From Nitrospira defluvii (GTDB lineage Bacteria > Nitrospirota > Nitrospiria > Nitrospirales > Nitrospiraceae), in assembly GCA_000196815.1 (NCBI GenBank), contig FP929003.1:310001-374000 (forward strand): a DNA stretch of 64,000 nt, given 5' to 3'. Within the stretch, counting starts at the first letter, position 1. Every line of letters starts with the position of its first letter. The notes under the pieces were generated by a model. It searched no databases, was not told the origin of the DNA, and was given only the letters and a program-made list of their open reading frames with translations. Positions 8,933 through 18,574 of this stretch are shown here, piece by piece. The position numbers were made by a program, and so were the translations under genes.

Positions 8933-10636
8933 TCAACGGTGAGTGCGGCGTTTGGGCAGAGGACGTTTTTTTGCAGCGGGTTTACGACGGCCGGCTTTGG
9001 CCGGGGTGAGCATGGCAATGAGGCTTCGGATGGTGCGCACGGGATTGGGGCCGAGGGCGATACGTACGGCCGGGCGCTGATGCGTCTGCAACGATTGAAG
9101 GTCCCCGACGGCTTGCGCCTGTGCCAGCGTGCCGAAGGAATAGAACTTTTCGGGAACCGGAACGTCAGGTTTCATGCCGTCCACGAATTCGAGGAACAGG
9201 CCGCTGTTCGGGCCGCCTTTGTGGAGTTGGCCTGTGGAATGCAGGTACCGGGGACCATAGCCCGCCGTGGTGGCGATGTGGTGGCGCAGCATCACCGCTT
9301 TGCGCAACGCACGTATCGAAGCATCCAGTTGAGGGCTGGGAGTGGTGTACGCCAGCATGGCCAGGTAGCGATTGGGCGCCGCCTGTTCGAGCAATTGGGT
9401 CAGTGCCTGCTTGGGCGTGAGCATCGGCAGTGAAGGGAATCGTCCCTGCGTCTCAACGTCTTTTAAGACGCGAGCGGTGTTGTCTTTGCTCTCTTGCACG
9501 TTCGGCTGATCGAACGGATGGATGCCGAGCGCATGTCCTGCGACTGCTGTGGCGAATTCCCAACGGAAGAATTCCCCGCCGAGGTCGTAGCGGTCGGCCA
9601 GGTTCAATCGAAATACCGGATGCCCGGCCCGTTGCAGCGCGATGATGGATCGATCCAACGCGGCATTGCGGTCGCCTTTGAGTCGAAGCGCGACGAAGAG
9701 CCGATCGGCTCCATAGGCAGTTGGGGAGGCGAGGGGTTCTCCTGCCACGGGAACGATCCCGGTTCCTTCCTTCCCGGTGCTTTCTGCGAGAAGTTGTTCC
9801 ACCCAGAGTCCAAACGAATTGAGCGCGGGGGAGGTCAGCAGAGTCACCTTGTCGCGCCCTGCCATGGCCATCGCGGCCATCATCCCGCCCAGGGCTGCTC
9901 CCGGGTTGTCCTTCGGCGATGACGTGTTCCGGCAGGATTCACGCATGGTCAGGGCCCGGCTGAGGAGTTTGCCCACGTCGAGTCCCAGCAGTGCGGCGGG
10001 CACCAGGCCAAAGTAGGAGAGGACGGAGTACCGCCCGCCGATGTCCGGCTGATTGGTGAACGTGCGCCAGAACCCGCGCTCGCGCGCCAGCTGTTCGAGT
10101 CCGGTGCCGGGGTCCGTGATGGCGACAAACTGGGCTCCCCCGCGATTGCCTTTAGTCCGCCGGACAAGTTCCCAGAAGTGAGCGAAGAGTGACATCACTT
10201 CAATGGTGCCCCCGGACTTGCTGGCCACGAGAAAGAGGGTTCGCGCCGGTTGAATCGCTTTCGTCACCTGACGGACCCAACCAGGGACGGTGGAGTCCAG
10301 TACCCAGAGTTTGGGGAACCCTTTGGCAGAACCAAATGTGCAGCGGAGGACTTCGGGCCCCAAGCTGCTTCCACCCATTCCGAGAAGCACGACGTCGGTA
10401 ATGCGAGCTTCCCGGGCAGCCTTTGCAAAGCTCCGTAGCTCGGTGAGCCCGTCCTGCATGTGGTCGAGAACCGTCAACCAGCCGAGCCGATTATCGATTT
10501 CGGTCGGACTGGACTTCCAGAGGGTATGGTCTCGTGTCCAGATACGCTCGATCGTATGGCTGCTTGCCAGGTCGTCCAGCGTTTTGCTGATGGTCGGGTT
10601 GTCGAGCAGGAGCGATGCAGTGGGACGGGTCGGCAT
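8933..10636 (-). CDS. pgi: Glucose-6-phosphate isomerase
   Basis: Interconverts glucose 6-phosphate and fructose 6-phosphate. The 567-residue protein has LLGMGGSSLGPEVL, the SKSGGT phosphate-binding loop, HPFDQPNVQESK, and the C-terminal TGQLHKGGPNSGLF segment with the catalytic Lys. The sequence style resembles the isomerase half of the transaldolase/isomerase fusions found in some bacteria, without the transaldolase part. ATG 10636 is preceded by GGAAGAGAG. The C-terminus ends in an unusual Lys/Arg-rich tail of about 22 residues (KAGRRKPAAKKRPLPKRR). First gene of the operon, with a promoter-like sequence just upstream. Confidence 0.93.
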   Translation of the reverse strand: MPTRPTASLLLDNPTISKTLDDLASSHTIERIWTRDHTLWKSSPTEIDNRLGWLTVLDHMQDGLTELRSFAKAAREARITDVVLLGMGGSSLGPEVLRCTFGSAKGFPKLWVLDSTVPGWVRQVTKAIQPARTLFLVASKSGGTIEVMSLFAHFWELVRRTKGNRGGAQFVAITDPGTGLEQLARERGFWRTFTNQPDIGGRYSVLSYFGLVPAALLGLDVGKLLSRALTMRESCRNTSSPKDNPGAALGGMMAAMAMAGRDKVTLLTSPALNSFGLWVEQLLAESTGKEGTGIVPVAGEPLASPTAYGADRLFVALRLKGDRNAALDRSIIALQRAGHPVFRLNLADRYDLGGEFFRWEFATAVAGHALGIHPFDQPNVQESKDNTARVLKDVETQGRFPSLPMLTPKQALTQLLEQAAPNRYLAMLAYTTPSPQLDASIRALRKAVMLRHHIATTAGYGPRYLHSTGQLHKGGPNSGLFLEFVDGMKPDVPVPEKFYSFGTLAQAQAVGDLQSLQTHQRPAVRIALGPNPVRTIRSLIAMLTPAKAGRRKPAAKKRPLPKRRTHR

Positions 10637-10691
10637 AACACGCTCTCTTCCGTTAGTGGAGGAACGAATCGATGGACCTCGGCTCGTTCGT

Positions 10692-10720
10692 ATCTTAGGT
10701 TCGAGCGTGTAAAAAGGCAA
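10692..10720 (-). promoter_or_regulatory. Probable sigma-70 promoter of the pgi operon
   Basis: On the minus strand TTGCCT (10720-10715) and TAAGAT (10697-10692) are separated by 17 bases and lie about 55 bases upstream of the pgi ATG. Position and spacing suit a housekeeping promoter for pgi-pgl-glk-rpiA-aminopeptidase. No operator is evident. Confidence 0.45.
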
Positions 10721-10812
10721 ACGAAGAGAAGCCAGAGGTCGGGTAGGAGTGTCTTGAACGAGGGGGCGTGGTTGCTGTGCGGTTGGAGGGGTCGCGTGGA
10801 AGGATGGGTCTC

Positions 10813-11961
10813 TTAGGTTTCTTCTTCCTGGTCACCCAGATCGGCCAGTACGAGAGAAATGGAATTCTGCGATTCCAGTGCGCCGACAATGGTGACAGGT
10901 GTTCCAACGGAAACTTGGTCAAAGAGCGCAGCAATCTGAGGATTATCCAACAGGATGCTGCCGTACGGTTGATCCGTGATACCTTGTGCGATGCCATGGA
11001 GCTGGATCAGGCCGGGCATATGCTGACTCTTGGGAATCAAGCCTGATTGCTGTGCTTCCTCAAAGCGGCGTCGATCGTCGGCATTGGGATAGTCGAGAAT
11101 CAGGGCGCGGAAATACGGGGTCTGTCCCGACCCGCGTTTGCGGTGAATGCGATATTCGCCTTCGGGCGTTGCGCCGTCGCCGTAGTGCTGTTTCGCCCGG
11201 ATGCCTCGCGACCCCAGGCGGATGGGATAGGTCAATACTTTCTTGCCGTTCTTGTACAGAGACAGCACTCGGTCGGCCTTGCTGATGACAATGGCTTGCG
11301 CACGATGGGTGCGCGACCACTCAATGGTTCGTTGGGCTGATTCTCGCCAGGCTGCAATGAGGTCGTCATCGGCATACCGGCCCAACTCGTTTGTCAGCAA
11401 GGCGGTTTGGGTGAGAAGTATTTTCCCCGCACGATCTGAAGCCTGGATGGCATGGTCGAACTGTCCCTGTTCAATGAACAGGCGAGCTTGTCGTACAAGC
11501 AGTTCGGTTTCAACCGGATGTTCGCCGAGTACCACACGGCTGCCGATATCTCCCACGCGGGTGTTCAAGAGGCGGAGCCGTTGCTCGACCTTGGCGAGTT
11601 TTGTTTCGGCGGTGGTGCGTTGGGCTTGGAGGCGCGTGTTCACGTCGGCCACGAGCTGCGACCCTTCGACTTGCAGGCTTTCCAGGTCGGTCTCCAGCTC
11701 ATTTTCTTCCCACGGCCAACGGACGATATTTTCTTCGGATTGAATGCGGGCTCGTAAAGAGATCCATTGGCGGGAGAATTTTGAATAGGCTTCGGGGCTG
11801 ATGTCGGATGCCCGCAGCGTCACGAGGTCACGATCGATGCTTTCGATGGCTTCTACGAGCTCGTCGGGGACTGTTTCAACGCACCCGCCCACGCTCATCG
11901 ACAGGAGTCCGACGAGGGCTAGGCTACAGAAGGTGCGGCAAAAGTGGTTCAGGCGTCTCAT
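10813..11961 (-). CDS. YkuD-fold lipoprotein with Ser in place of catalytic Cys
   Basis: The N-terminus is a lipoprotein signal ending VGGC (Cys27). A helical, coiled-coil-prone region follows (about 30-210). The C-terminal YkuD-like domain has VLSLYKNGKKVLTYPI, a glycine-rich turn around GDGATPEGEYRI, and LHG (His322). In active L,D-transpeptidases the domain ends with S/H-G-C-I/V-R. Here the aligned stretch is PYGSILLDN, with Ser335 (AGC) at the Cys position and Leu at the Arg position, followed by the typical VSVGTPVTI strand. So it is either a pseudo-enzyme that binds peptidoglycan or an atypical serine variant. It stands alone between the pgi promoter and the rpmH region. Confidence 0.8.
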   Translation of the reverse strand: MRRLNHFCRTFCSLALVGLLSMSVGGCVETVPDELVEAIESIDRDLVTLRASDISPEAYSKFSRQWISLRARIQSEENIVRWPWEENELETDLESLQVEGSQLVADVNTRLQAQRTTAETKLAKVEQRLRLLNTRVGDIGSRVVLGEHPVETELLVRQARLFIEQGQFDHAIQASDRAGKILLTQTALLTNELGRYADDDLIAAWRESAQRTIEWSRTHRAQAIVISKADRVLSLYKNGKKVLTYPIRLGSRGIRAKQHYGDGATPEGEYRIHRKRGSGQTPYFRALILDYPNADDRRRFEEAQQSGLIPKSQHMPGLIQLHGIAQGITDQPYGSILLDNPQIAALFDQVSVGTPVTIVGALESQNSISLVLADLGDQEEET

Positions 11962-12384
11962 TGTTTCATTCTATCCCGCAGGGAGCGATTCTCGCGAACT
12001 CTTCTCGTTTTTGTCACTGACGCGCGCGGACAAGCATGGCCGGTTCAGAATGCATGCATCTGGTTTCTGCGGGAGCATTGCCGGCCGCCAGGCATATCTC
12101 CAATCCGTGGCGGCCCTACAGCTCCGGGCTCTACTCACGCAAGCCGGATGCCAGGGTTGAGATTGTTGCAAGCTGGACCGATTATCTTTCCAGAACAATT
12201 AGTTAGATCAATGCGGCAAGACGCGACCTTTGCCTGTTTCTGTGGCATGTTTGTCACAGTCGGGCAAGAGTGCCTCAAGAGTTCGAGGTGAGTAGCGGTC
12301 GCGCGGTCAGAAACCTTTCCCCATTTCCAGTTCTGATTCTCCTTCCGTGCGCCCTTCCAGGGCTGATTGAAGCGCGCAGGTTGA
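11962..12384. other. Intergenic region upstream of rpmH, no gene seen
   Basis: About 420 bases between the divergent YkuD lipoprotein gene and the rpmH promoter. I see no convincing reading frame, no tRNA and no cluster of DnaA boxes, even though rpmH is often next to dnaA/oriC in other bacteria. Confidence 0.5.
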
Positions 12385-12413
12385 TTGACACCCTCCTGTC
12401 CCGCCCCTATAAT
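12385..12413 (+). promoter_or_regulatory. Consensus sigma-70 promoter of rpmH
   Basis: Perfect TTGACA (12385-12390) and perfect TATAAT (12408-12413) with an optimal 17-base spacer, 44 bases before the rpmH ATG. This is the strongest promoter visible in the window and suits a ribosomal protein gene. It may also drive rnpA and yidD downstream. Confidence 0.9.
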
Positions 12414-12457
12414 GCGGCCTCTTCATTGAAGAATGATCTCTCGACAAGGAGTGCGCA

Positions 12458-12595
12458 ATGTCGTTCACTTTTAAACAACCTTCGAATCTCAAGCGCAAGC
12501 GGGAACATGGATTTCGGAAGCGCATGAGTACCAAGAACGGCCGAAAAGTTATCGCTCGTCGTAGAGCCAAAGGCCGCGCTCGTCTCACCGTCTGA
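12458..12595 (+). CDS. rpmH: 50S ribosomal protein L34
   Basis: Small basic protein of the large ribosomal subunit, 45 residues. It starts [15 protein letters not shown] and contains the L34 hallmark [30 protein letters not shown] precedes the ATG by about 8 bases. It follows a consensus promoter and begins the conserved rpmH-rnpA-yidD-yidC-mnmE order. Confidence 0.97.
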   Translation: MSFTFKQPSNLKRKREHGFRKRMSTKNGRKVIARRRAKGRARLTV

Positions 12596-12774
12596 TTCTT
12601 TCCTGCCGCTAGGCAATCTGCAAGTAGGCAACATCCAGGTGGTGGATGGTACACCTGGGGTGGGTCCTGTCGTCTTAGCCTGGTCGTAGTAAAAATGCGG
12701 CGACGCACAGTCTTGGCACGTGGCTTCTGGTCTTAGAGGCCTGGTCGGACTGGTGACCCACAGGCAGGTGTGTT

Positions 12775-13143
12775 ATGTCGGCAGGGCAAAGGGCTGTTCC
12801 GTTTTTCTTGAAGCGTAGCCGGGATATCCAGCACATCAAGAAGAACGGCCGACGGGTTTCAACAGGACTATTCAATCTCCAGATTTGTCCGGGCCTGTCC
12901 CAGGATGTGATGTTGGGGATTGTGATCGGGCGACGGTTCGGGACAGCAGTGCGTCGGAATCGGGCAAAGCGCCTGTTTCGGGAATTGGGCCGCGCGGTGC
13001 GCCCGGCATTAGTCCCAGGTCACGCATTTCTCGTGTTTCCGAAGCGAGAGTGCCTGAATCTGCCGTATGCGGAGCTGCAGAACCTATGGCGAGGCACATT
13101 ACAAAGGCAGCGGTTGGCCCGTTTTGGGGAACCCTCGCTCTGA
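12775..13143 (+). CDS. rnpA: Ribonuclease P protein component
   Basis: Protein cofactor of RNase P, which matures tRNA 5' ends. The 122-residue product has the family core: a F[12 protein letters not shown] strand, [23 protein letters not shown] (the basic RNR motif) and the following helix. It lies 179 bases after rpmH with no clear terminator between, and its end overlaps yidD by 58 bases, a common arrangement. Confidence 0.93.
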   Translation: MSAGQRAVPFFLKRSRDIQHIKKNGRRVSTGLFNLQICPGLSQDVMLGIVIGRRFGTAVRRNRAKRLFRELGRAVRPALVPGHAFLVFPKRECLNLPYAELQNLWRGTLQRQRLARFGEPSL

Positions 13144-13349
13144 GGCGGCTGTGCATTGTCCTCTTGATGATCTATCGAGCCTGTCTGTCCCCATTGCTCG
13201 GGCCTGCGTGCCGGTTCCATCCCACGTGTTCCGTGTATGCCCAGGATGCCATCGAGCGGTATGGCGTTCTCAAGGGGCTTCTCATGGCGGGTAGGCGCTT
13301 GCTGAAATGTCATCCCTTCCATCCCGGCGGAGTGGACCCGGTACGGTAA
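13086..13349 (+). CDS. yidD: Membrane protein insertion efficiency factor YidD
   Basis: Small inner-membrane-associated protein that assists YidC-dependent insertion. Seen: a hydrophobic amphipathic stretch ([18 protein letters not shown]), [19 protein letters not shown] with the paired cysteines, and [13 protein letters not shown], all diagnostic. The ATG at 13086 overlaps rnpA and gives 87 residues, the usual size. The only later ATG (13167) would cut into the conserved core. yidC follows 46 bases later. Confidence 0.9.
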   Translation: MARHITKAAVGPFWGTLALRRLCIVLLMIYRACLSPLLGPACRFHPTCSVYAQDAIERYGVLKGLLMAGRRLLKCHPFHPGGVDPVR

Positions 13350-13395
13350 CCGTCGTGGCAATAACTCTTCAGCTTCTGCTCAGTACATAAATCCC

Positions 13396-15138
13396 ATGGA
13401 AAAACGCGTCATCGTCTTCCTCATCGTCTCCCTGGCCGTGATTATCGGTTACGACTACCTGCTCAAAGGCATGGGGCTGTTGCCGCCGTCTGAGCCGGTG
13501 CAGGTGGCTACGAACCCAAGCCCTGCAGCCGAGACAGGCAAGCCTGGGGGGGGGGCGGGAGATTCGGCGAAGTCTGTGAGTGCTGCTCCGGTCTCTTCCG
13601 TGAATGGTGTGCCCGCTTCTCCCGGCAATGCGACCGGGGCGGCAAGTGAAGAGCAAACGGTTGAAGTGGACACGGAACTGTTTCGTGCCAAATTCAGCAA
13701 TCGCGGCGCCGTGCTCAAATCCTGGGAATTGAAGCGATACAGTGCGGCTGTCGAGCAGAGCTCGACGCCTGTGCAGTTGGTCTATAGCGGAGGACGGTTC
13801 AAGGGACCTCTGAGCCTGGTGACCGGGGATCAATCCGTGACCAGCGACCTTGGATCTGCCCTCTATCAGGTCACCCAGGATCTCTCGCATCTCGATAGCG
13901 CGCATCCTGTCGGTCACCTCACCTTCCGGTACCACGATTCCCAGAAGAATGTTGACGTTGAGAAGGAGCTGACCTTTCACCATGGGTCCTACGTGGTGGA
14001 CATTGCGATTCGTACTCAAGGGCTGACGACTCCGGTGGATGTCACTCTCGGCACCAATTTCGGCATTGTGGAGTGGGGGGAAGGTTTCATCGGGCTCATG
14101 GGGTCGGCGTCACTAGTCGACGACAAGGTATTGAAGGAAACGCCGGACGGCGAGGCTGAGCGCAAAGGCGACGTGAAGTGGTCGGCCATTCAGGATAAGT
14201 ATTTCTTAAGCGTGTTGATGCCGCAGAAGGCTTCGGCTGCCCTCGCAAAGAAAGAAGGGGACAAGCTGGTGTCGGCCGGTGTCCGCTTCGCCACGCCCGT
14301 CAATGGGGCGACGATGGCGATGCAACTCTACGCCGGTCCAAAAGAGTATGACACGCTGAAACGCTTGAACGTCGGCCTGGAAGATACGATTGATTTCGGC
14401 TGGTTTGTCTTCGGGAGTTGGGGGTTGGTGAAGGCGGTGGCCAAGCCGATTTTCTATGTGCTGCGATTCCTCTACGAATTTACGCACAACTACGGGGTCA
14501 CGATCATTCTCTTGACCATGCTGATCAAGCTGATGTTCGTGCCGCTGCAATACAAGAGCTACAAGTCCATGAAGCAGATGCAGGTCATCCAGCCGAAAGT
14601 GCTGGCCCTGCAGACGAAGTTCAAGGACGATCGTGAGCGGCTGAACAAGGAGCTGATCAAGCTCTATAAAGATCATCGGGTGAATCCGGTCGGCGGCTGT
14701 CTGCCGATGGTGCTGCAGATGCCGGTCTTCGTGGCGCTGTTCAATATTCTCTACATGACGATCGATCTTCGGCAGGCCCCGTTCATGCTCTGGATCAAAG
14801 ACCTGTCTGTGCAGGATCCCTACTACGTGCTGCCGATCGTCATGGGCGCCACCATGGTCATTCAGCAAAAAATCACTCCGACCACGATGGATCCGACGCA
14901 GGCGAAGATCATGCTGTTTCTGCCGGTGTTCATGACGTTCCTGTTCGTGAATTTTCCTGCCGGATTGGTGCTCTATTGGCTGACGAACAATACGCTCACG
15001 ATCACCCAGCAGGTGGTGACCGAGCGGCTGTTCGGGAAGAAGTGGCAGGTGGCTGCGGCGGATGCCGATGCGGTTACCGGCGACGAACCGAAAGAACAGA
15101 AGAGCAGCGGCAAGCGGCGCAACAGTCCATCCGAGTAA
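13396..15138 (+). CDS. yidC: Membrane protein insertase YidC
   Basis: Inserts membrane proteins with or without the Sec translocon. The 580-residue protein has the Gram-negative layout: N-terminal helix (about 4-22), a linker rich in Pro/Ala/Gly, a large periplasmic beta domain (about 75-330), then the conserved insertase core with YGVTIILLTMLIKLMFVPL, a charged cytoplasmic hairpin, NPVGGCLPMVLQMPVFVALF and LPVFMTFLFVNFPAGLVLYW. The tail is basic. Start ATG 13396. Confidence 0.96.
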   Translation: MEKRVIVFLIVSLAVIIGYDYLLKGMGLLPPSEPVQVATNPSPAAETGKPGGGAGDSAKSVSAAPVSSVNGVPASPGNATGAASEEQTVEVDTELFRAKFSNRGAVLKSWELKRYSAAVEQSSTPVQLVYSGGRFKGPLSLVTGDQSVTSDLGSALYQVTQDLSHLDSAHPVGHLTFRYHDSQKNVDVEKELTFHHGSYVVDIAIRTQGLTTPVDVTLGTNFGIVEWGEGFIGLMGSASLVDDKVLKETPDGEAERKGDVKWSAIQDKYFLSVLMPQKASAALAKKEGDKLVSAGVRFATPVNGATMAMQLYAGPKEYDTLKRLNVGLEDTIDFGWFVFGSWGLVKAVAKPIFYVLRFLYEFTHNYGVTIILLTMLIKLMFVPLQYKSYKSMKQMQVIQPKVLALQTKFKDDRERLNKELIKLYKDHRVNPVGGCLPMVLQMPVFVALFNILYMTIDLRQAPFMLWIKDLSVQDPYYVLPIVMGATMVIQQKITPTTMDPTQAKIMLFLPVFMTFLFVNFPAGLVLYWLTNNTLTITQQVVTERLFGKKWQVAAADADAVTGDEPKEQKSSGKRRNSPSE

Positions 15139-15159
15139 TTCCACGCGATTGGGTGCGTC

Positions 15160-16590
15160 ATGCATGGCGCGCTGGACGATACGATCTGTGCTATCGCCAC
15201 CCCTCCCGGCGAAGGTGGAATCGGGGTGGTCCGCATCAGCGGGCTTCACGCCTGTGATGTCGCTTCTCAAGTCGTACGCCTCCGGTCCGGCAAATCCCTT
15301 CACGACCTTCGAACTCATGTCATGGCGCTGGCGGACGTAGGCTCCCCCGGTGCGACACGCGCCGTTCCGTACCGTACGGAATCACGCCCGCATGGGGTGC
15401 TCGATGAAGCGCTTGTCGTCGTGATGAGGGGGCCGCATTCGTATACCGGCGAGGATGTCGTCGAGGTGCAGTGCCATGGGGGGCCGGTCGTGCTGGATCA
15501 GCTGTGCCGGAGCCTGATATCCGCAGGGGCCAGGCTGGCTGAGCCGGGAGAGTTTACCAAGCGCGCCTTCCTCAATGGACGATTGGACCTGGCGCAGGCC
15601 GAGGCCGTGCTCGATACCATTCGTGCGAAGACTGCGCGCAGTCTGGCGATTGCCCAATCCCAGCGGCGCGGTGAATTGTCCCGTGAGGTGGAGGAGACGA
15701 GGTCGGGTTTAGTCGTGGCGTTGGCGCATATCGAAGCGGCGCTCGATTTTGCCGAGGAGGATATTGCATTCGTTCGGCAGGACGAACTTCTGCGGCTCCT
15801 TGACGAGACTTTGATTAAGCTGCGGGGTTTGGTTCAGTCCGGGGAGGAAGGCCGGATCTGGAGAGAAGGCGCCGCAGTGGCGATTCTCGGACGTCCAAAC
15901 GTCGGCAAGTCGAGTTTGATGAATGCCCTGTTGCGGAGCGATCGCGCGATCGTCACCCCGATTCCCGGCACGACGCGGGATTTGTTGGAGGAGGTCGTCA
16001 ATATCCACGGCATTCCCGTGCGACTCTTCGACACGGCCGGCATCCGCACCACGGATGACCCGGTCGAAACCGAGGGCATTCGTCGGAGCCACCTCGCATG
16101 GGAAGACGCGGATCTGGCGCTGATTCTTCTGGACAGCTCGCAACCGATGCTGGAAAGCGATCTGTTGTTGCTTCGTCGTTCGGAGGCTGCGCGGGCGTTG
16201 CTGGTCCTGAATAAGTGCGATCTGCCATCTCGCATCTCGAAAGAAGACCTTACCCGCGTCTGCCCCGTGAGCGCCGGTCTGTTCGAAATCTCTGCAAAAA
16301 TGCACATCGGGCTGGATGGATTGCGGGATGCGATCAGCAGCCGATTGATGCCGAGGGGTTTAGAGTCCCGGGAAGGGGTTCTTGTGACCAATCTCCGGCA
16401 TGCTGCTGCCTTCGAGCGTGCCCTGCAAGGGGTGGAGCAGGCCAGACAGTCGGTGGACGCGGGACGTGCGGGCGAATTGGTGGCCATGGATCTTCGCATT
16501 GCCGCCGATGCCTTAGGTGAAATCACCGGTGCTATCACCACCGATGAGATTCTGGAGCGGATATTCGCCGAGTTTTGTATCGGGAAATGA
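15160..16590 (+). CDS. mnmE: tRNA uridine-5-carboxymethylaminomethyl modification GTPase
   Basis: With MnmG it makes the cmnm5/nm5 modification at U34 of tRNAs. Domains in order: N-terminal folate-binding domain with [12 protein letters not shown], the helical domain, and an inserted G domain with [10 protein letters not shown] (G1), PGTTRD (G2), DTAG (G3) and NKCD (G4). The protein ends in the catalytic CIGK. 476 residues is a little over the usual 450. mnmG follows within 14 bases, so both partners are co-expressed. Confidence 0.96.
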   Translation: MHGALDDTICAIATPPGEGGIGVVRISGLHACDVASQVVRLRSGKSLHDLRTHVMALADVGSPGATRAVPYRTESRPHGVLDEALVVVMRGPHSYTGEDVVEVQCHGGPVVLDQLCRSLISAGARLAEPGEFTKRAFLNGRLDLAQAEAVLDTIRAKTARSLAIAQSQRRGELSREVEETRSGLVVALAHIEAALDFAEEDIAFVRQDELLRLLDETLIKLRGLVQSGEEGRIWREGAAVAILGRPNVGKSSLMNALLRSDRAIVTPIPGTTRDLLEEVVNIHGIPVRLFDTAGIRTTDDPVETEGIRRSHLAWEDADLALILLDSSQPMLESDLLLLRRSEAARALLVLNKCDLPSRISKEDLTRVCPVSAGLFEISAKMHIGLDGLRDAISSRLMPRGLESREGVLVTNLRHAAAFERALQGVEQARQSVDAGRAGELVAMDLRIAADALGEITGAITTDEILERIFAEFCIGK

Positions 16591-16603
16591 AAGGATTCTT
16601 GTC

Positions 16604-18478
16604 GTGAGTGAACAGTGTGACGTCATCGTCGTCGGGGGTGGCCATGCCGGGTGTGAAGCGGCGCTGGCCGCAGCCCGCATGGGGGCGCGTACGATCCTGC
16701 TCACGATGGATCCTGACCGGATCGCTCAGATGTCCTGCAATCCTGCGATCGGCGGCATTGCCAAGGGACATCTCGTCAAGGAGATCGATGCGTTGGGCGG
16801 AGAAATGGGGCGGAATACCGACCAGGCCGGCATCCAGTTTCGCATGATCAACACCAGCAAGGGTCCTGCGGTCCGTGCCTTGCGCGCGCAATGCGATAAA
16901 AAGGTCTATCGCGAAGTCATGCAGCGCACGCTCCGTGCGCAGCCGGCACTTGAGATCAGGGGCGGGACGGTTGATCGCATTCTCACCAGAGCGGGCGGCG
17001 TCACCGGGATTGTGACGGATGCCGGCGTATCTATTCATGCGCGGGCAGTGGTGCTCACCTCGGGCACGTTCCTGAAGGGATTGATCCATATTGGTCTCAA
17101 TCATTTTCCCGCCGGTCGAGCCGGGGAGGCCTCCGCGGAGCACCTGTCCGATTGCATGCGTGATTTTGGCTTTGAGGTTGGCCGGTTGAAGACTGGAACT
17201 CCGCCCCGACTCGACCGGGATTCTATCGATTTTTCTGTGATGGAGGTGCAGCCGGGAGACGATCCTCCACCGCCGTTTTCTTACCGGACACGGCGTGTGT
17301 CCTTGCCACAGGTGCCCTGCCACTTGACGTACACGAATTCTCAAACGCATGATATTATTGCGAAAAATATTGATAGATCGCCCTTGTTCAGCGGGGTGAT
17401 TGATTCTATCGGTCCCCGGTATTGCCCCTCGATCGAGGATAAGGTCGTGAGATTTGCCGATAAAGACCGGCATCAAATCTTCATTGAGCCGGAAGGGTTG
17501 GATACGAACGAATTTTACCCGAATGGAATTTCAACCAGTCTCCCGGTCGATGTGCAGGCAGCCATCCTGAAGACCATTCCCGGGCTTGAGCAGACGAGAA
17601 TGCTGAAGCCTGGGTATGCGGTCGAGTACGATTATTTTCCTCCCCGCCAACTTCACAATTCGCTCGAGACGAAATTGGTTGCCGGGCTCTACCATGCCGG
17701 CCAAATCAACGGGACTTCCGGATATGAAGAGGCCGGTGCCCAGGGAATCATGGCCGGAATAAATGCCGCCCTGAAGCTGCGGGGTGAAGCGCCGCTCGTG
17801 CTGGATCGGTCGCAGGCCTATATTGGCGTGTTAATTGATGATTTAATCACGAAAGATGCCAGGGAACCCTACCGCATGTTCACTTCGCGTGCGGAATACC
17901 GACTATTGCTCCGCCATGACAATGCCGATCTTCGCTTAATGGATCTCGGACACCGCATCGGGTTGGTATCTGATGAGATGCACGGGAAGCTGGAGGCAAA
18001 GCGGTTTGCCATTGAACGGGAAGTTCAGCGTCTTAAGGAAACCAGGCCGAAAATAACGTCTGATGTGAAGCGGCTCATGGAGGAGGCGGAGGTAGGAGCT
18101 GTGGGGCCAACCCAATCTTTGGCTGAAATCCTCCGGCGTCAGGAAATGAGCTACAACAAGATCGTCGCAGTGTTCGGTGGCGCTGATATTGATGATCCTG
18201 ACATCACCGAAGCGATTCAGCTCGAAGTGAAATACGAAGGCTATATTAAGCGGCAGCTGCAGCAAATTCAGCGATCAGAGAAGTTAGAGCACCGCGCCAT
18301 CCCCGATCAGTTTGATTATGACGGAATCACCGGTTTTTCGAGCGAAGTCAGGGAAAAACTTAAGCGGGTGAAGCCGGCATCGGTAGGGCAGGCTTCGCGT
18401 ATTTCCGGTGTAACACCTGCAGCTATTTCCCTTTTGCTGGTTGCAATCGAGAGACATCGTCGGCAACCATCGGCATGA
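16604..18478 (+). CDS. mnmG: tRNA uridine-5-carboxymethylaminomethyl modification enzyme, FAD subunit
   Basis: FAD-dependent partner of MnmE. Residues about 5-20 form the dinucleotide fold [14 protein letters not shown]. Also seen are [37 protein letters not shown], and [16 protein letters not shown]. 624 residues is normal. The GTG at 16604 follows AAGGA and is preferred over an in-frame upstream start inside mnmE. The first quarter is very GC-rich (over 70% near 16.65 kb), while from about 17.34 kb onward the gene turns AT-rich, continuing into rsmG. Confidence 0.96.
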   Translation: MSEQCDVIVVGGGHAGCEAALAAARMGARTILLTMDPDRIAQMSCNPAIGGIAKGHLVKEIDALGGEMGRNTDQAGIQFRMINTSKGPAVRALRAQCDKKVYREVMQRTLRAQPALEIRGGTVDRILTRAGGVTGIVTDAGVSIHARAVVLTSGTFLKGLIHIGLNHFPAGRAGEASAEHLSDCMRDFGFEVGRLKTGTPPRLDRDSIDFSVMEVQPGDDPPPPFSYRTRRVSLPQVPCHLTYTNSQTHDIIAKNIDRSPLFSGVIDSIGPRYCPSIEDKVVRFADKDRHQIFIEPEGLDTNEFYPNGISTSLPVDVQAAILKTIPGLEQTRMLKPGYAVEYDYFPPRQLHNSLETKLVAGLYHAGQINGTSGYEEAGAQGIMAGINAALKLRGEAPLVLDRSQAYIGVLIDDLITKDAREPYRMFTSRAEYRLLLRHDNADLRLMDLGHRIGLVSDEMHGKLEAKRFAIEREVQRLKETRPKITSDVKRLMEEAEVGAVGPTQSLAEILRRQEMSYNKIVAVFGGADIDDPDITEAIQLEVKYEGYIKRQLQQIQRSEKLEHRAIPDQFDYDGITGFSSEVREKLKRVKPASVGQASRISGVTPAAISLLLVAIERHRRQPSA

Positions 18479-18574
18479 AATGGACGTACCGGATCGCATG
18501 GATAGAGGTAATGTGACCTTATGTCCGACTCATAGGGAAAAACTTGCTTGACCGCCCAGGTTATTTTCGCGTAA

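Noticed and set aside
11962-12457. oriC expected next to rpmH
   Set aside because: No DnaA boxes, dnaA or AT-rich repeats in the gap; the consensus promoter explains the only clear signal.
14206-15318. 370-codon open frame antisense to yidC and the start of mnmE
   Set aside because: Low-complexity His/Arg/Asp-rich product typical of the shadow frame of a GC-rich gene; yidC and mnmE are certain on the other strand.
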